A stretch of 64,000 bases of DNA from NCBI RefSeq assembly GCF_001729485.1, contig NZ_CP017157.1, forward strand, positions 7,936,001 through 8,000,000. The letters run 5' to 3'. Origin of the DNA: Streptomyces lydicus (GTDB lineage: Bacteria > Actinomycetota > Actinomycetes > Streptomycetales > Streptomycetaceae). Below the pieces are notes generated by a model, which saw only the letters and a program-made list of their open reading frames with translations, did not search any database and had not been told where the DNA came from. The stretch's first letter is position 1, and every line of letters begins with the position of its first letter. This document shows positions 31,517-40,348 of this stretch, piece after piece. Made by a program: the position numbers and the translations under genes.

Positions 31517-32764
31517 ATGACGACCGCAGAACGCACCGACACGGAGCGCGAGGCCGGCCCGGGCGCCCGCACCGCCGCCCCCACCGCCCTCGCCGTCCCT
31601 GCCGCCCGGGCCGGCGGCTGCCCCTTCGACCCGGCCCCCGAGATCGAACGCGCGCGCCGGGAGGAACCGGTCACCCGGGCGACGCTGTGGGACGGCTCCT
31701 CCTGTTGGCTGGTGACCCGGCACGAGGACGTACGGGCGGTCCTCGGCGATCCGCGCTTCAGCGCCGACGCGACCCGGCCGGGCTTCCCCTTCCTGGCCGC
31801 CGGCGGGCGCGAACTGGTCACCAGCAAACCGACGTTCATCCGCCAGGACGACCCCGAGCACGCCCGGCTGCGCCGCATGCTCACCGGCGACTTCATGATC
31901 AAGAAAGTGGAGTCGATGCGTCCCGAGGTGCAGCGCATCGCCGATGACCTGCTCGACCGGATGACCGACGGCCGCGACTCGGCCGACCTGGTCAGCGAGT
32001 TCGCGCTGCCGCTGCCGTCCCTGGTGATCTGCCTGCTGCTCGGCGTTCCCTACGAGGACCACGCCTTCTTCCAGGAGCGCAGCCGGATCCTGCTCAACCT
32101 CCGCTCGGCGCCCGAGGACGTGCGCACCAGCCAGCAGGAGCTGCAGCAGTATCTGAGCGGGCTCGCCGAGTCCAAGCGGCACGCGCCGGACGACGGCATC
32201 GTCAGCCGGCTGGTCGCCCGTGGCGAACTCGACGCCTCGGACATCGCCTCCATGGGACGGTTGTTGCTGGTCGCGGGCCACGAGACCACCGCGAACATGA
32301 CCGCGCTGTCCACGCTCACCCTGCTGCGCAACCCCGACCAGCTGGCCCGGCTCCGCGAGGACCCGTCACTGATCAAGGGCGCCGTGGAGGAGCTGCTGCG
32401 CTATCTGACGATCGTGCACAACGGCCTGCCGCGGGTCGCGACCGAGGACGTCACCGTCGGCGGCGTCACCGTCCGCGCGGGCGAGGGCGTGCTGTGCACG
32501 CTCAACTCCGCCAACCGCGACGAGGCGGTCTTCCCCGGCGGCGACGCCCTCGACGTCGGCCGCGACGCCCGCCGCCATGTCGCCTTCGGCTTCGGCGTCC
32601 ACCAGTGCCTGGGGCAGCCGCTGGCCCGGGTGGAGCTGCAGATCGCCCTGGAAACCCTGCTGCGCCGGCTGCCCCGGCTGCGGCTCGCCGTCCCCTTCGA
32701 GGAGGTCCCCTTCCGGCACGACATGGGGATCTACGGGGTGCACGCGCTGCCGGTCGCCTGGTAG
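31517..32764 (+). CDS. Cytochrome P450 (CYP105-like)
   Basis: Soluble bacterial cytochrome P450, 415 aa. Seen: I-helix LLLVAGHETTANMTALS, K-helix ELLR in VEELLRYL, and the haem pocket FGFGVHQCLGQPLARVEL with the cysteine ligand. The substrate is not predictable, but the sequence is of the CYP105 or related type, often active on foreign compounds. A [3Fe-4S]-type ferredoxin gene follows 58 bases later and should pass electrons to it. A divergent MarR regulator likely controls induction. Start ATG at 31517 with GTGGAAGGA upstream. Confidence 0.92.
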   Translation: MTTAERTDTEREAGPGARTAAPTALAVPAARAGGCPFDPAPEIERARREEPVTRATLWDGSSCWLVTRHEDVRAVLGDPRFSADATRPGFPFLAAGGRELVTSKPTFIRQDDPEHARLRRMLTGDFMIKKVESMRPEVQRIADDLLDRMTDGRDSADLVSEFALPLPSLVICLLLGVPYEDHAFFQERSRILLNLRSAPEDVRTSQQELQQYLSGLAESKRHAPDDGIVSRLVARGELDASDIASMGRLLLVAGHETTANMTALSTLTLLRNPDQLARLREDPSLIKGAVEELLRYLTIVHNGLPRVATEDVTVGGVTVRAGEGVLCTLNSANRDEAVFPGGDALDVGRDARRHVAFGFGVHQCLGQPLARVELQIALETLLRRLPRLRLAVPFEEVPFRHDMGIYGVHALPVAW

Positions 32765-32822
32765 CCACGCCCCCGCGAGAATCGCCTCATCACCCTTTTC
32801 GTACGCACCACTTGGGAGAACC

Positions 32823-33017
32823 ATGCGCATTCACGCCGACCAGGAGAAGTGCTGCGGCGCCGGGAGCTGTGTGCTGGCCGCGCCGGACGTCTTCGACCAG
32901 CGCGACGAGGACGGCATCGTCGTCGTCCTGGACGCCGAGCCGCCAGCCGCGCTGCACGACGCGGTACGCGAGGCCGCGGCCATCTGCCCGGCCGCGGCGA
33001 TCTCACTGACCGGCTGA
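32823..33017 (+). CDS. Ferredoxin [3Fe-4S] type
   Basis: Small ferredoxin, 64 aa, partner of the preceding P450. The cluster ligands are C10, C16 and C55 (pattern C-x2-A-x2-C and a distant C-P, in KCCGAGSC and AAICPAAA). A13 stands where a fourth cysteine would be, so a [3Fe-4S] cluster is expected, as in the ferredoxins of CYP105 systems. C11 is an extra cysteine. It moves electrons from a reductase, which is not encoded in this window. ATG at 32823 with GGGAGA upstream. Confidence 0.9.
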   Translation: MRIHADQEKCCGAGSCVLAAPDVFDQRDEDGIVVVLDAEPPAALHDAVREAAAICPAAAISLTG

Positions 33018-33045
33018 GCCCTCGCAACCGGCCGGTTGGTTCAGC

Positions 33046-33080
33046 GGGCCGGCCCCCGCACCGCCCGCGGGGGCCGGCCC
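33046..33080 (+). terminator. Terminator after P450-ferredoxin
   Basis: GGGCCGGCCCCCGC (33046-33059) pairs with GCGGGGGCCGGCCC (33067-33080), a perfect 14-bp stem with a seven-base loop. Confidence 0.78.
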
Positions 33081-33278
33081 GACCCGGGGAGAGCCTCGAC
33101 GAAACCCCTCATGCGCACCGGAGTTGAGAGACCAGGCCCGGGTGTGCGGGCCCCGAAAACCCTTCGCGCCCGCCCGCCTCGCCCGGTACGGTCTCGCACG
33201 TGCTACCGCCGCGCGGCGCCCCGGAGCTCCGCGCGCGACCACGCCTGCCGGTCCCCACGCTGAGAGTAGGTTTCGTCC

Positions 33279-33659
33279 ATGGCATGCCGTATCAGTGAGC
33301 TCGTGCTCGGTTGCCGCGACCCCGAGGTGCTGGCGCGGTTCTGGTGCGAGGTCCTGGACTTCGTGGTGCTCGATCGCGAAGGGGACGACTGCATCGAGAT
33401 CGGGCCGCGCGAAGGGTTCGGCGGCCCGCAGCCGACGATCATCCTCAGCCGCAGGGACGAGCCGGAGCCGGGAAAGACCCGGCTGCACATCGACGTCAAC
33501 CCCACCGACCGCGATCAGGACGCCGAGCTCGAACGCCTCCTGAAGCTCGGGGCGCGCCCGGCCGACATCGGCCAGACCGGCGAGGAGCAGTGGCACGTTC
33601 TCGCCGACCCCGAGGGCAATGAGTTCTGCCTGCTCAAGGCCCGCCTCAACCCGCTCTGA
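33279..33659 (+). CDS. VOC/glyoxalase-like protein
   Basis: Vicinal-oxygen-chelate fold protein, 126 aa, with the beta-alpha-beta-beta-beta pattern ISELVLGCRDPEVLARFWCEVL and a C-terminal WHVLADPEGNEFCLL, typical of glyoxalase_6-type domains. Likely metal ligands are a histidine near HIDVNP and the glutamate at the end of EGNEF. The substrate is unknown. It stands alone after a terminator, with no partner. Start ATG at 33279; preceded by GAGAGTAGG. Confidence 0.83.
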   Translation: MACRISELVLGCRDPEVLARFWCEVLDFVVLDREGDDCIEIGPREGFGGPQPTIILSRRDEPEPGKTRLHIDVNPTDRDQDAELERLLKLGARPADIGQTGEEQWHVLADPEGNEFCLLKARLNPL

Positions 33660-33694
33660 CGGCCCGGTGGCCCGGTCCTGGGGCGGGACACGCC

Positions 33695-34126
33695 TCAGGG
33701 CCGGGGCACCAGCCCGTCCGCGATCAGCCCGGCGAGCACCGCCTCGCCCAGCGCCTGCACCGCGGACTGCGGGCGCACCATCACCGTGAACTCCTTGATC
33801 CGGCCCGCCTCGTCGAACTGGAGCAGATCGATGCCGTGGATCTGCTTGCCGTTCACCGTGGCCCGGAAGACCAGGATCTCCGAGTCGGCGGTCCCGGCCG
33901 CCGCGCCCGCCGCGGTCTCCGCACGGCCGGTCAGCTCCCCCACGTAACGGAAGTCCTCGAAGGTGCGCAGCAGCACCCCGAACAGCCCCAGCACCATCTG
34001 CCGCCCCTCGAAGGGCGTGAACTTCACCGGGCTGTAGAGGCGGACGTCCTCGGTGAACAGCTCCTCCACCCCGTCCAGTTCACGTGCCTCCACCGCCGCC
34101 CTGAACCGCTCCGCGGTCGTCGCCAT
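33695..34126 (-). CDS. SnoaL-like (NTF2-fold) protein
   Basis: NTF2-fold protein, 143 aa, SnoaL-like. Seen: TTAERFRAAVEARELDGVEELFTEDVRLYSPVKFTPFEG, given in part, and KQIHGIDLLQFDEAGRIKEFTVMVRP. This is the pattern of small cyclases or hydratases and also of many proteins of unknown role. It is divergent from a PadR regulator with a 16-bp perfect palindrome between them, so it is probably the regulated gene. Start ATG at 34126 with GAGGGGA. The longer frame adds only MRGDDG. Confidence 0.83.
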   Translation of the reverse strand: MATTAERFRAAVEARELDGVEELFTEDVRLYSPVKFTPFEGRQMVLGLFGVLLRTFEDFRYVGELTGRAETAAGAAAGTADSEILVFRATVNGKQIHGIDLLQFDEAGRIKEFTVMVRPQSAVQALGEAVLAGLIADGLVPRP

Positions 34127-34158
34127 GCCGTCGTCCCCTCTCACGTGCGTCCGTCCCT

Positions 34159-34174
34159 CATAGTCGCGACTATG
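34159..34174. promoter_or_regulatory. PadR operator
   Basis: CATAGTCGCGACTATG is a perfect 16-bp palindrome between the SnoaL-like and PadR genes, followed by an A+T-rich region (ATTAGTCAGATTCTTGAG). Perfect symmetry and the divergent layout indicate that the PadR protein binds here. Confidence 0.75.
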
Positions 34175-34260
34175 ATTAGTCAGATTCTTGAGTATGGGAA
34201 GGGCTCGCAGCTCCTGGAAATCAGGCCGGGACTCAGCGCACGGGAAGGGGTGGCCGGGGC

Positions 34261-34830
34261 ATGGCCCTCAAGCACGCGGTGCTGGCGGCGCTGCTGGACG
34301 GCGAGTACAGCGGCTATCAGCTGGCCAAGGCGTTCGACATCGGCGTCGCCAACTTCTGGCACGCGCTGCCGCAGCAGCTCTACGCCGAGCTGACCCGGCT
34401 GGAGACGGAGGGGCTGGTCGCCGGCCGGCAGGTGGTCCAGGAGACCCGGCCCAACAAGCGGCTGTTCCACGTGACCGACGCGGGCCTGGCCGAACTGGAG
34501 CGGTTCGCCGCGGGCTCTGCCAAACCGTCCTTCATCCGTGACGACCTGCTGGTCAAGGTGCAGGCGGTGGACCGGATCGACGCCGGTCCGGTGATCGAGC
34601 AGCTCGACGAGCGGGCCCGGATCGCGGCCGCCAAGGCCGAGGTCCTCGGGAAGCTGCTGGTACGGCTGCGCGGTGACCGGGACGAGGCCGAATTCCTGGC
34701 CCACGGCACCCGGATCGGCCCGTATCTGACCTGCCTGCGCGGTCTGGGCTTCGAACGGGAGACCCGCGAGTGGTGCGAGCGGATCGCGGACGTCCTGCGG
34801 GCCCGCACCGCGGCCCGCCAACGGCCGTAG
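34261..34830 (+). CDS. PadR-family regulator
   Basis: PadR-type winged-helix regulator, 189 aa. Seen: ALKHAVLAALLDGEYSGYQLAKAF, then LPQQLYAELTRLETEGLVAG, and the C-terminal helical (Vir_act_alpha_C-like) part LEERA-type dimerisation region (here LDERARIAAAKAEVLGKLL). PadR proteins typically respond to phenolic or antibiotic compounds. A perfect palindrome lies upstream. Start ATG at 34261 with GGGG upstream, about 87 bases beyond the operator. It likely controls itself and the divergent SnoaL-like gene. Confidence 0.88.
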   Translation: MALKHAVLAALLDGEYSGYQLAKAFDIGVANFWHALPQQLYAELTRLETEGLVAGRQVVQETRPNKRLFHVTDAGLAELERFAAGSAKPSFIRDDLLVKVQAVDRIDAGPVIEQLDERARIAAAKAEVLGKLLVRLRGDRDEAEFLAHGTRIGPYLTCLRGLGFERETREWCERIADVLRARTAARQRP

Positions 34831-35059
34831 CGCCGAGGCGGCATCGACGCCCCGGCGACCGCCGACCCGGAATCCCGGAGTCCGGGCCCGCGGCCCCCCG
34901 GCCCCCCGGCCCCCGGCACCCGGCCCGCGACTCGTACAACGCTCGACGGATCGATTCGCCGCTCCTCCTTCGTGTGAGTCCGGACATCTCCGCACATCTC
35001 CGGGTGCATGCCTGGGCAGCCCACCTTCCGCACGGACACCGGAAGAGAAGGGACGTCCC

Positions 35060-35413
35060 ATGCGTCTGCACCGCACCGCCAGCGTCGCCGCCACCGCCGT
35101 CGGCGCCCTCGCGCTCGCCCTGGCCCTGCCCGCCGCGCCGGCCGGCGCCGCCACCGGCCCGTTCACCTACGTCTACGAGGACTCCGGCGGGCCGCACGTC
35201 GGCCTGCTGTCCGATCCGCCCGGCCGGCAGTGCCTCACCCTCCCCGAGGTGGCCGCCGAGTACGTGCCGCCGGCCCATTCACCGCGCAACTACACCGATG
35301 CGACCGCGACGGTTTTCACGGGACCCGACTGCACCGGCGACTTCTTCAGCCTCCGGCCGCACGGCGGTCACGCCTCCGACCGGCTGAAGCTCCGCTCGGT
35401 GGTCTTCTCCTGA
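35060..35413 (+). CDS. Small secreted protein of unknown function
   Basis: Secreted protein, 117 aa, with a clear Sec signal peptide (MRLHRTASVAATAVGALAL, cleavage near PAGAA at about 31). The mature part is about 86 residues with two cysteines (RQCLTL and PDCTG) likely to form a disulfide, and short strands such as GPFTYVYEDSGG and ATVFTGPDCTGDFFSL, which suggest a crystallin-like or beta-barrel fold. I do not recognise a family. It stands alone. Start ATG at 35060 with GAAGGGA. Confidence 0.75.
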   Translation: MRLHRTASVAATAVGALALALALPAAPAGAATGPFTYVYEDSGGPHVGLLSDPPGRQCLTLPEVAAEYVPPAHSPRNYTDATATVFTGPDCTGDFFSLRPHGGHASDRLKLRSVVFS

Positions 35414-35562
35414 TCCGGGATCGTGGGCCCCGGCCGGCGCGGTGACCAGTCACCCGCCGGCCGGTGGGCCCGGCGGAGGGGGGTTCTGCCAGTGCTAGGC
35501 ACGGCGTGCATATGTTCAAGCGGCTCTGGCTGGAAGAACCGGAGGGTCGCATTCTCGATGGC

Positions 35563-36618
35563 ATGACCCACACCTCTGTCTCCGCGTACGCCGCACCCGC
35601 CCCGAAGGCACCGCTGGAGCGGATCACGATTCCGCGCCGCGAGCTGGGTGCCCACGACATCCTCATCGAGATCAAGTACGCCGGTATCTGCCACTCCGAC
35701 ATCCACACCGTGCGCGCCGAGTGGGGCGACGGCGGGAACTTCCCGATCGTCCCCGGCCATGAGATCGCCGGTGTGGTCGCCGAGGTGGGTGCCGAGGTGA
35801 CCCGCTACACCGCCGGCGACCGGGTCGGCGTCGGCTGCTTCGTCGACTCCTGCCGGGAGTGCGACAACTGCCGGGCCGGGCTGGAGCAGTACTGCACCGG
35901 TGAGCTCGGCAACGTCGGCACGTACAACGCGACCGGCCGCGACGGCGAGCCGACCTACGGCGGCTACTCCACCCACCTCGTCGTCGACGAGAACTACGCG
36001 CTGCGCATCCCCGACACCATTCCGCTGGACGCCGCGGCCCCGCTGCTGTGCGCCGGCATCACGCTCTACTCCCCGCTCGCCCACTGGCAGGCCGGCCCCG
36101 GCAAGAAGGTCGCCGTCGTCGGCCTGGGCGGCCTCGGCCACATGGGCGTGAAGATCGCCCACGCGATGGGCGCCGAGGTCACCGTCCTCAGCCAGTCGCT
36201 GCGCAAGAAGGACGACGGCCTGCGGCTGGGCGCGGACCACTACCACGCGACCTCCGACCCGGCCACGTTCGAGGCGCTGGCCGGCACCTTCGACCTGATC
36301 GTCAACACCGTGTCGGCCAACCTGGACCTGAACGCCTACCTCGGGCTGCTGCGCACCAACGGCACCCTGGTCCAGGTCGGCGCCCCGGAGAAGCCGCTGC
36401 CGGTCGCGGCGTTCGCGCTGATCCCGGGGCGCAAGTCGCTCGCCGGGTCGATGATCGGCGGCATCGCCGAGACCCAGGAGATGCTCGACTTCTGCGGTGA
36501 GCACGGGCTGGCCGCGGACATCGAGGTGATCAGCGCGGACCGGATCAACGAGGCGTACGAGCGGGTGCTGGCGAGCGACGTCCGCTACCGCTTCGTGATC
36601 GACGCCGCGACGATCTGA
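35563..36618 (+). CDS. NAD(P)-dependent zinc alcohol dehydrogenase
   Basis: Medium-chain zinc alcohol dehydrogenase of the YahK/cinnamyl-alcohol type, 351 aa. Catalytic zinc region [12 protein letters not shown] and GHEIAGVV; structural zinc cysteines in [18 protein letters not shown]; Rossmann motif [17 protein letters not shown], with GLGGLG. The cofactor is probably NADPH ([15 protein letters not shown]). Such enzymes reduce aldehydes, often aromatic ones. It is a single gene. The ATG at 35563 is chosen because the family starts there; an earlier ATG at 35512 gives a longer, unusual N-terminus, and the ribosome-binding site is weak for both. Confidence 0.87.
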   Translation: MTHTSVSAYAAPAPKAPLERITIPRRELGAHDILIEIKYAGICHSDIHTVRAEWGDGGNFPIVPGHEIAGVVAEVGAEVTRYTAGDRVGVGCFVDSCRECDNCRAGLEQYCTGELGNVGTYNATGRDGEPTYGGYSTHLVVDENYALRIPDTIPLDAAAPLLCAGITLYSPLAHWQAGPGKKVAVVGLGGLGHMGVKIAHAMGAEVTVLSQSLRKKDDGLRLGADHYHATSDPATFEALAGTFDLIVNTVSANLDLNAYLGLLRTNGTLVQVGAPEKPLPVAAFALIPGRKSLAGSMIGGIAETQEMLDFCGEHGLAADIEVISADRINEAYERVLASDVRYRFVIDAATI

Positions 36619-36677
36619 GCGTCCGCCCTCCGGTGGTCACCGGTCGGCGTCCGGATCCGACCGGCCGCCCCCGGCGT

Positions 36678-38936
36678 TCACCGACCCGCGTGCACGACCG
36701 GCCGTCCGGCGCCCTTCCCGGCGCCGGACGGCCACCAGCTCGCCCGCCCCAGGAGCATCAGCGCGGAGGGCAGGATCATCACGCGGATGACGAAGGCGTC
36801 CAGCAGCACCGCCACCGCGAGGCTGAAGCCGATCTGCTTCATCTCGGCGAGGTGCAGCAGCATGAAGCTGGCGAAGACCGTGACCATGACCGCCGCCGCG
36901 CTGGTGACGACCTTGGCGGAGGCCCCCAGCCCGTGCAGCACGGCCTGCCGGGTCGGTACGCCGCGCAGCACCTCCTCCCGGATACGGCTGACGACGAACA
37001 CCTGGTAGTCCATCGACAGGCCGAAGAGGATCACGAAGAGGAACAGCGGCACCCGCGAGCCGATGGCGCCGGTCGCGGCCTCGTCGACACCGAACAGCAC
37101 GCTCGCCAGGCCGTGTTGGAAGAAGACCACGACCAGGCCGAAGGCCGCCGCGGCGGACAGCAGGTTGAGCGCCACACCGAGCAGCCCGATGACGACGGAA
37201 CGGAAGACCAGCGCCGTCAGGAGGAAGGTCAGCAGCAGCAACGCGCCGACGACCAGCGGGAGCTTGGCGTCCTGGTGGGCCAGGTAGTCGGTGTCGTGCG
37301 CGACGTCCCCGCTGACCGCGAACCGGGCGCCGGGCACCGCCCCGACGGTCTCCGGCAGATAGCGCGTGCGCAGCCGGTCGAGCGAGCGCCGCGCCTCGGG
37401 CGAGCTGACCTTGTGGGGCGACGACAGCTCCAGGGTGGTGGTGCGGTGGTCCCCGGAGGTGCGCACCGTCGGGGTCCGGACCGCGGTGTAGAGCGGGTCG
37501 GCGGCCGTCCGTGCGTTCAACTGCCGTAGCGCGGACGTCACTTCGGAGGAACGGTCGGCAGGCGCCCGGACCACGATCTGGTGCTGGACGCGCAGGTCGG
37601 GGAAGGCCGCGGTGAGCCGGTCGTAGGTCTGCACGGCGGGGATCTCACGGGAGTGGCTGTCCTTGTTGAGGACCCGCAGCTGCATGCCCAGGGCGGGTGC
37701 GGCCAGGCCCAGCATCACCAGGACGGAGAGGCAGAGGGTGGCGGCCGGGTGCCGGCGCGCCGGGCGCAGCAGGACGCCCCAGATGCGGCCCTGCCCGTCG
37801 GGCCGGTGCCCGCCGGCCGGCCGGCGCCAGGCCCGGCGCCCCCGGTCCCCTCGGCGGGCGGCGCGGCGTTCGGCGCGCCGGGCGAGGACGACCAGCAGCG
37901 CCGGCAGCGCGGTCAGCGAGCTGAGGACCGCGGCCAGCACGACGATGACGGTGCTGGTCGCGAGCGAGGCGAAGACGACGTCGGTGGCCAGGTAGAGCGT
38001 GGCGGTGGAGACCACCACCGCGAGCCCGGAGACCACGATCGCCCGGCCGGAGGTGGCGGCGGCCAGCTCCACCAGCGCCTCGGCGCCGAGCCGGCCGCCG
38101 GACCGGGCCCGTTCCTCGCGTTCGCGCTTGAGGTAGAAGAGCGTGTAGTCCACCCCGACGGCCATGCCGATCAGGATGATGACGTTGTTGCCGACACCGG
38201 CGTCCGGCAGGACGTGGGAGACCACCATGGACAGGCCCATGGCGGCCGCGATCGAGGACAGCGCGAGCAGCAGCGGGACCGCCGCCATCAGCGCGGAGCC
38301 GAAGACGGCCAGCAGCGTCAGCAGGGTGACGGGCAGGGTGAGCCCCTCGGAGAGGGCCAGGTCCTGGCCGCGCTGGTCATTGAGGCCGACGGAGATCGAC
38401 GGGCTGCCGGTCTCCGCCACCCGCAGGTGCGGATGGCTGCGCTGAACCGCCGCGGTCTGCGCGGCCAGCGGGGCGACGTGGTCCTTGGCGTCCGCCTCGG
38501 CGCCCTTCATGCGCACCGCGACCCGCAGCGCCCGGCCGTCGGCCGAGCGGACCGGAGCCGCGACCCCGGCCACCTCGGGCAGCTTCGCCATCCGGGCGGT
38601 GACGTCCCGTACGGCCGCCTCGGCGGCGACCCGGTCCAGCGGCCCGGACCGGGCGGTGATCAGCACCTGTTCGACCGCCGCGCGGTCCAGGTGCCCCTCG
38701 GCGGCGAGGGTCTCGGCGCGGCCCGCCTCACCGACGCGGTAGTCCGCCGCGGTGGCCTGGTGGGTGCCGAGCGCGGCGCCCACCCCCAGGCACAGCACCA
38801 CGAACGCCAGCCATCCGGCCAGCGCGCGCCAGGGGCGCCGGGCGCTCCACACCGCGACGCGTACGGTCATCGGCCGCCGGCCCGCCGACCGGTCCCCCCT
38901 CGACCGGAACCCTCCCGGCCGTTCCTGCACGGTCAT
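36678..38936 (-). CDS. MmpL/RND-type exporter
   Basis: RND-superfamily exporter of the MMPL type, 752 aa, with about 12 helices in two halves. Seen: N-terminal RRPWRALAGWLAFVVLCLGV, the proton-relay region VGVDYTLFYLKREREE after helix 4 and LSMDYQVFVVSRIREE in the second half. MmpL proteins move lipids or lipid-like molecules from the inner leaflet. It is divergent from an ArsR-like repressor, with a perfect palindrome between. Start ATG at 38936 is chosen; an internal ATG 22 codons later is possible. The TAA-like end lies at 36678. Confidence 0.9.
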   Translation of the reverse strand: MTVQERPGGFRSRGDRSAGRRPMTVRVAVWSARRPWRALAGWLAFVVLCLGVGAALGTHQATAADYRVGEAGRAETLAAEGHLDRAAVEQVLITARSGPLDRVAAEAAVRDVTARMAKLPEVAGVAAPVRSADGRALRVAVRMKGAEADAKDHVAPLAAQTAAVQRSHPHLRVAETGSPSISVGLNDQRGQDLALSEGLTLPVTLLTLLAVFGSALMAAVPLLLALSSIAAAMGLSMVVSHVLPDAGVGNNVIILIGMAVGVDYTLFYLKREREERARSGGRLGAEALVELAAATSGRAIVVSGLAVVVSTATLYLATDVVFASLATSTVIVVLAAVLSSLTALPALLVVLARRAERRAARRGDRGRRAWRRPAGGHRPDGQGRIWGVLLRPARRHPAATLCLSVLVMLGLAAPALGMQLRVLNKDSHSREIPAVQTYDRLTAAFPDLRVQHQIVVRAPADRSSEVTSALRQLNARTAADPLYTAVRTPTVRTSGDHRTTTLELSSPHKVSSPEARRSLDRLRTRYLPETVGAVPGARFAVSGDVAHDTDYLAHQDAKLPLVVGALLLLTFLLTALVFRSVVIGLLGVALNLLSAAAAFGLVVVFFQHGLASVLFGVDEAATGAIGSRVPLFLFVILFGLSMDYQVFVVSRIREEVLRGVPTRQAVLHGLGASAKVVTSAAAVMVTVFASFMLLHLAEMKQIGFSLAVAVLLDAFVIRVMILPSALMLLGRASWWPSGAGKGAGRPVVHAGR

Positions 38937-38995
38937 CTCCACTTGCCCCGCCCCTTCGTCGTGCGGTCGCCCCCCACGGGCACCTGTCAGTAACG

Positions 38996-39009
38996 ACTTA
39001 CATGTAAGT
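38996..39009. promoter_or_regulatory. ArsR/MmpL operator
   Basis: ACTTACATGTAAGT is a perfect 14-bp palindrome in the divergent gap, flanked by further GTAA and TTAC half-sites (CAGTAA just before and ATTACAGG just after). It is probably the operator of the ArsR-like regulator and covers the exporter promoter. Confidence 0.75.
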
Positions 39010-39145
39010 GGAGAATTACAGGTGTCGCACCAAAGCGTCAACCGTAAACTTGTGGCGGCCGGAGGGCGGCGGGCGTGTTTGACAGTCCGTCGCGGGATGG
39101 GACAACCTCCGCTGACAGGCGTCCGGAACGGCGAGAAGGTGGGCC

Positions 39146-39469
39146 ATGAACAGCGAGGAGCTGCTGGCCCTGCTGTCCGCCGTGGGCCACGCCCAACGAC
39201 TGCGGGTGATCGCCGAGCTGGCCGGCGGCCGGCTGTACGTCAGCGAGCTGGCCCGCCGCCTGGAGATGTCCCGGCCGCTGCTCTACATGCATCTGGACCG
39301 GCTGGAGAAGGCCGGTCTGGTGGTGGGGCGGCTGGAGCTGTCCGAGGACGGCAAGGCGCTGAAGTACTTCGAACTCACTCCGTTCGAGCTGAAGCTGAAC
39401 GTGGCCACCGTCCTCGCCGCCCTCCGCGAGGACGCGGCCGCGGGTGCGGCACCGGACGAACGACCCTAG
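39146..39469 (+). CDS. ArsR-like winged-helix regulator
   Basis: Small winged-helix regulator, 107 aa. Seen: LLSAVGHAQRLRVIAELAGGRLYVSELARRLEMSRPLLYMHLDRLE (residues about 7-50), the ArsR-type helix-turn-helix, then a beta-wing (LELSEDGKALKYFELTPFELKL). No metal-binding cysteine or histidine cluster is visible, so it is not a typical metal sensor. It is divergent from the MmpL exporter and 12 bases upstream of a small coiled-coil membrane protein. Start ATG at 39146 after GAGAAGG. Confidence 0.86.
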   Translation: MNSEELLALLSAVGHAQRLRVIAELAGGRLYVSELARRLEMSRPLLYMHLDRLEKAGLVVGRLELSEDGKALKYFELTPFELKLNVATVLAALREDAAAGAAPDERP

Positions 39470-39481
39470 GGGGACGCCCAC

Positions 39482-39715
39482 ATGAGCAGCACCATCATCC
39501 CGATAGCGATCCTCCTGATCGTCTTCGCCTCGGTCACCACGATCGTGGCCTCGTTCTTCAAACTGCAGCGGCACCGCGCGGACGCCGCGGCACTGGCCGA
39601 GTACCGCAAGCTCGCCGAGCGGGTCACCGTCCAGCAGGAGACGATCAGCGCACAACTGGCCGAACTCGGCACCCGGGTCGAGGCGGTCGAGAAACTGCTG
39701 CGCAGCGTCGGCTGA
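39482..39715 (+). CDS. Small membrane coiled-coil protein
   Basis: Protein of 77 aa with one N-terminal transmembrane helix (IIPIAILLIVFASVTTIVASF) and a cytoplasmic coiled coil (RKLAERVTVQQETISAQLAEL, then EAVEKLLRSV). It is 12 bases downstream of the ArsR-like gene and part of the same transcript. It may link the sensing regulator to the membrane or to the MmpL transporter. This is inference; no family recognised. Start ATG at 39482 with AGGGGGA. Confidence 0.78.
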   Translation: MSSTIIPIAILLIVFASVTTIVASFFKLQRHRADAAALAEYRKLAERVTVQQETISAQLAELGTRVEAVEKLLRSVG

Positions 39716-39839
39716 CCAGGGCCCCGCACGGAGCCGGAAAAATTTCCGCACCCGCCGGCAACCCCCGCTGCCGCCGCACGTCGTGACGGGTGAGGGCGCC
39801 AACAGGCGCCGCCCGTCGAAGAACGTGGAGCAGCCGACC

Positions 39840-40325
39840 GTGAAGTCTTCCCGTACGACCCCCGCCGCCCGCCCCTCCGCCCACCGCAGCCGCCGGCGCG
39901 GCGCGGCCGGCGCCGGGCTGCTCGCGGCCCTGACCCTCGCCGCGCTGGCCGCGGCGGGTCCCGCGCACGCCGACGACCGGGCGAGCACGGCACCGCCGAC
40001 GGCCACCCCGTCGACCGGCGCCTCCCAGACCCCCAGCCCCCGGCCCACCGTGCCCGGGGGCCCGAAGCCGACCGCGGTGCCCAGCTCGCCGGCCAGCTCC
40101 CGCCCCAGCGCCGAGCCCACCCAGCCGCCCGGCAGCCCCCGCCCGAGCGCCGAGCCCACCCAGCCGCCCGGCGCACGGCCGTCGAAGCCCGCCAAGGGCA
40201 GCGGCAAGGAACTCGCCCACACCGGCGCCTCCTCGACGACCACCGCGGTCCTCGGCGCGGGCGCCGCGGCACTGATCGCCGCGGGCGGCGGCACCGTCTA
40301 CGCCGTCCGCCGCCGGCGCGGCTGA
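39840..40325 (+). CDS. LAXTG-anchored, proline-rich surface protein
   Basis: Secreted, cell-wall-anchored protein, 161 aa. The signal peptide (RRGAAGAGLLAALTLAALAAAG) is followed by a proline/serine/threonine-rich stalk with two copies of PRPSAEPTQPPG-type repeats and a C-terminal sorting signal: ELAHTG, then a hydrophobic helix (AVLGAGAAALIAAGGG), then VRRRRG. LAHTG fits the LAXTG motif of class E sortases, the main housekeeping sortase class in streptomycetes. The start GTG at 39840 has GGAG at about 12 bases; a GTG 19 codons upstream is less likely. The ECF sigma gene follows. Confidence 0.83.
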   Translation: MKSSRTTPAARPSAHRSRRRGAAGAGLLAALTLAALAAAGPAHADDRASTAPPTATPSTGASQTPSPRPTVPGGPKPTAVPSSPASSRPSAEPTQPPGSPRPSAEPTQPPGARPSKPAKGSGKELAHTGASSTTTAVLGAGAAALIAAGGGTVYAVRRRRG

Positions 40326-40348
40326 GGACCACCAGGCCCGAGGAATCG

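Noticed and set aside
36699..36735. Strong hairpin (GGCCGTCCGGCGCC and complement) near the MmpL gene end
   Set aside because: It lies inside the coding region, so it is not called a terminator, although it may slow the end of transcription.
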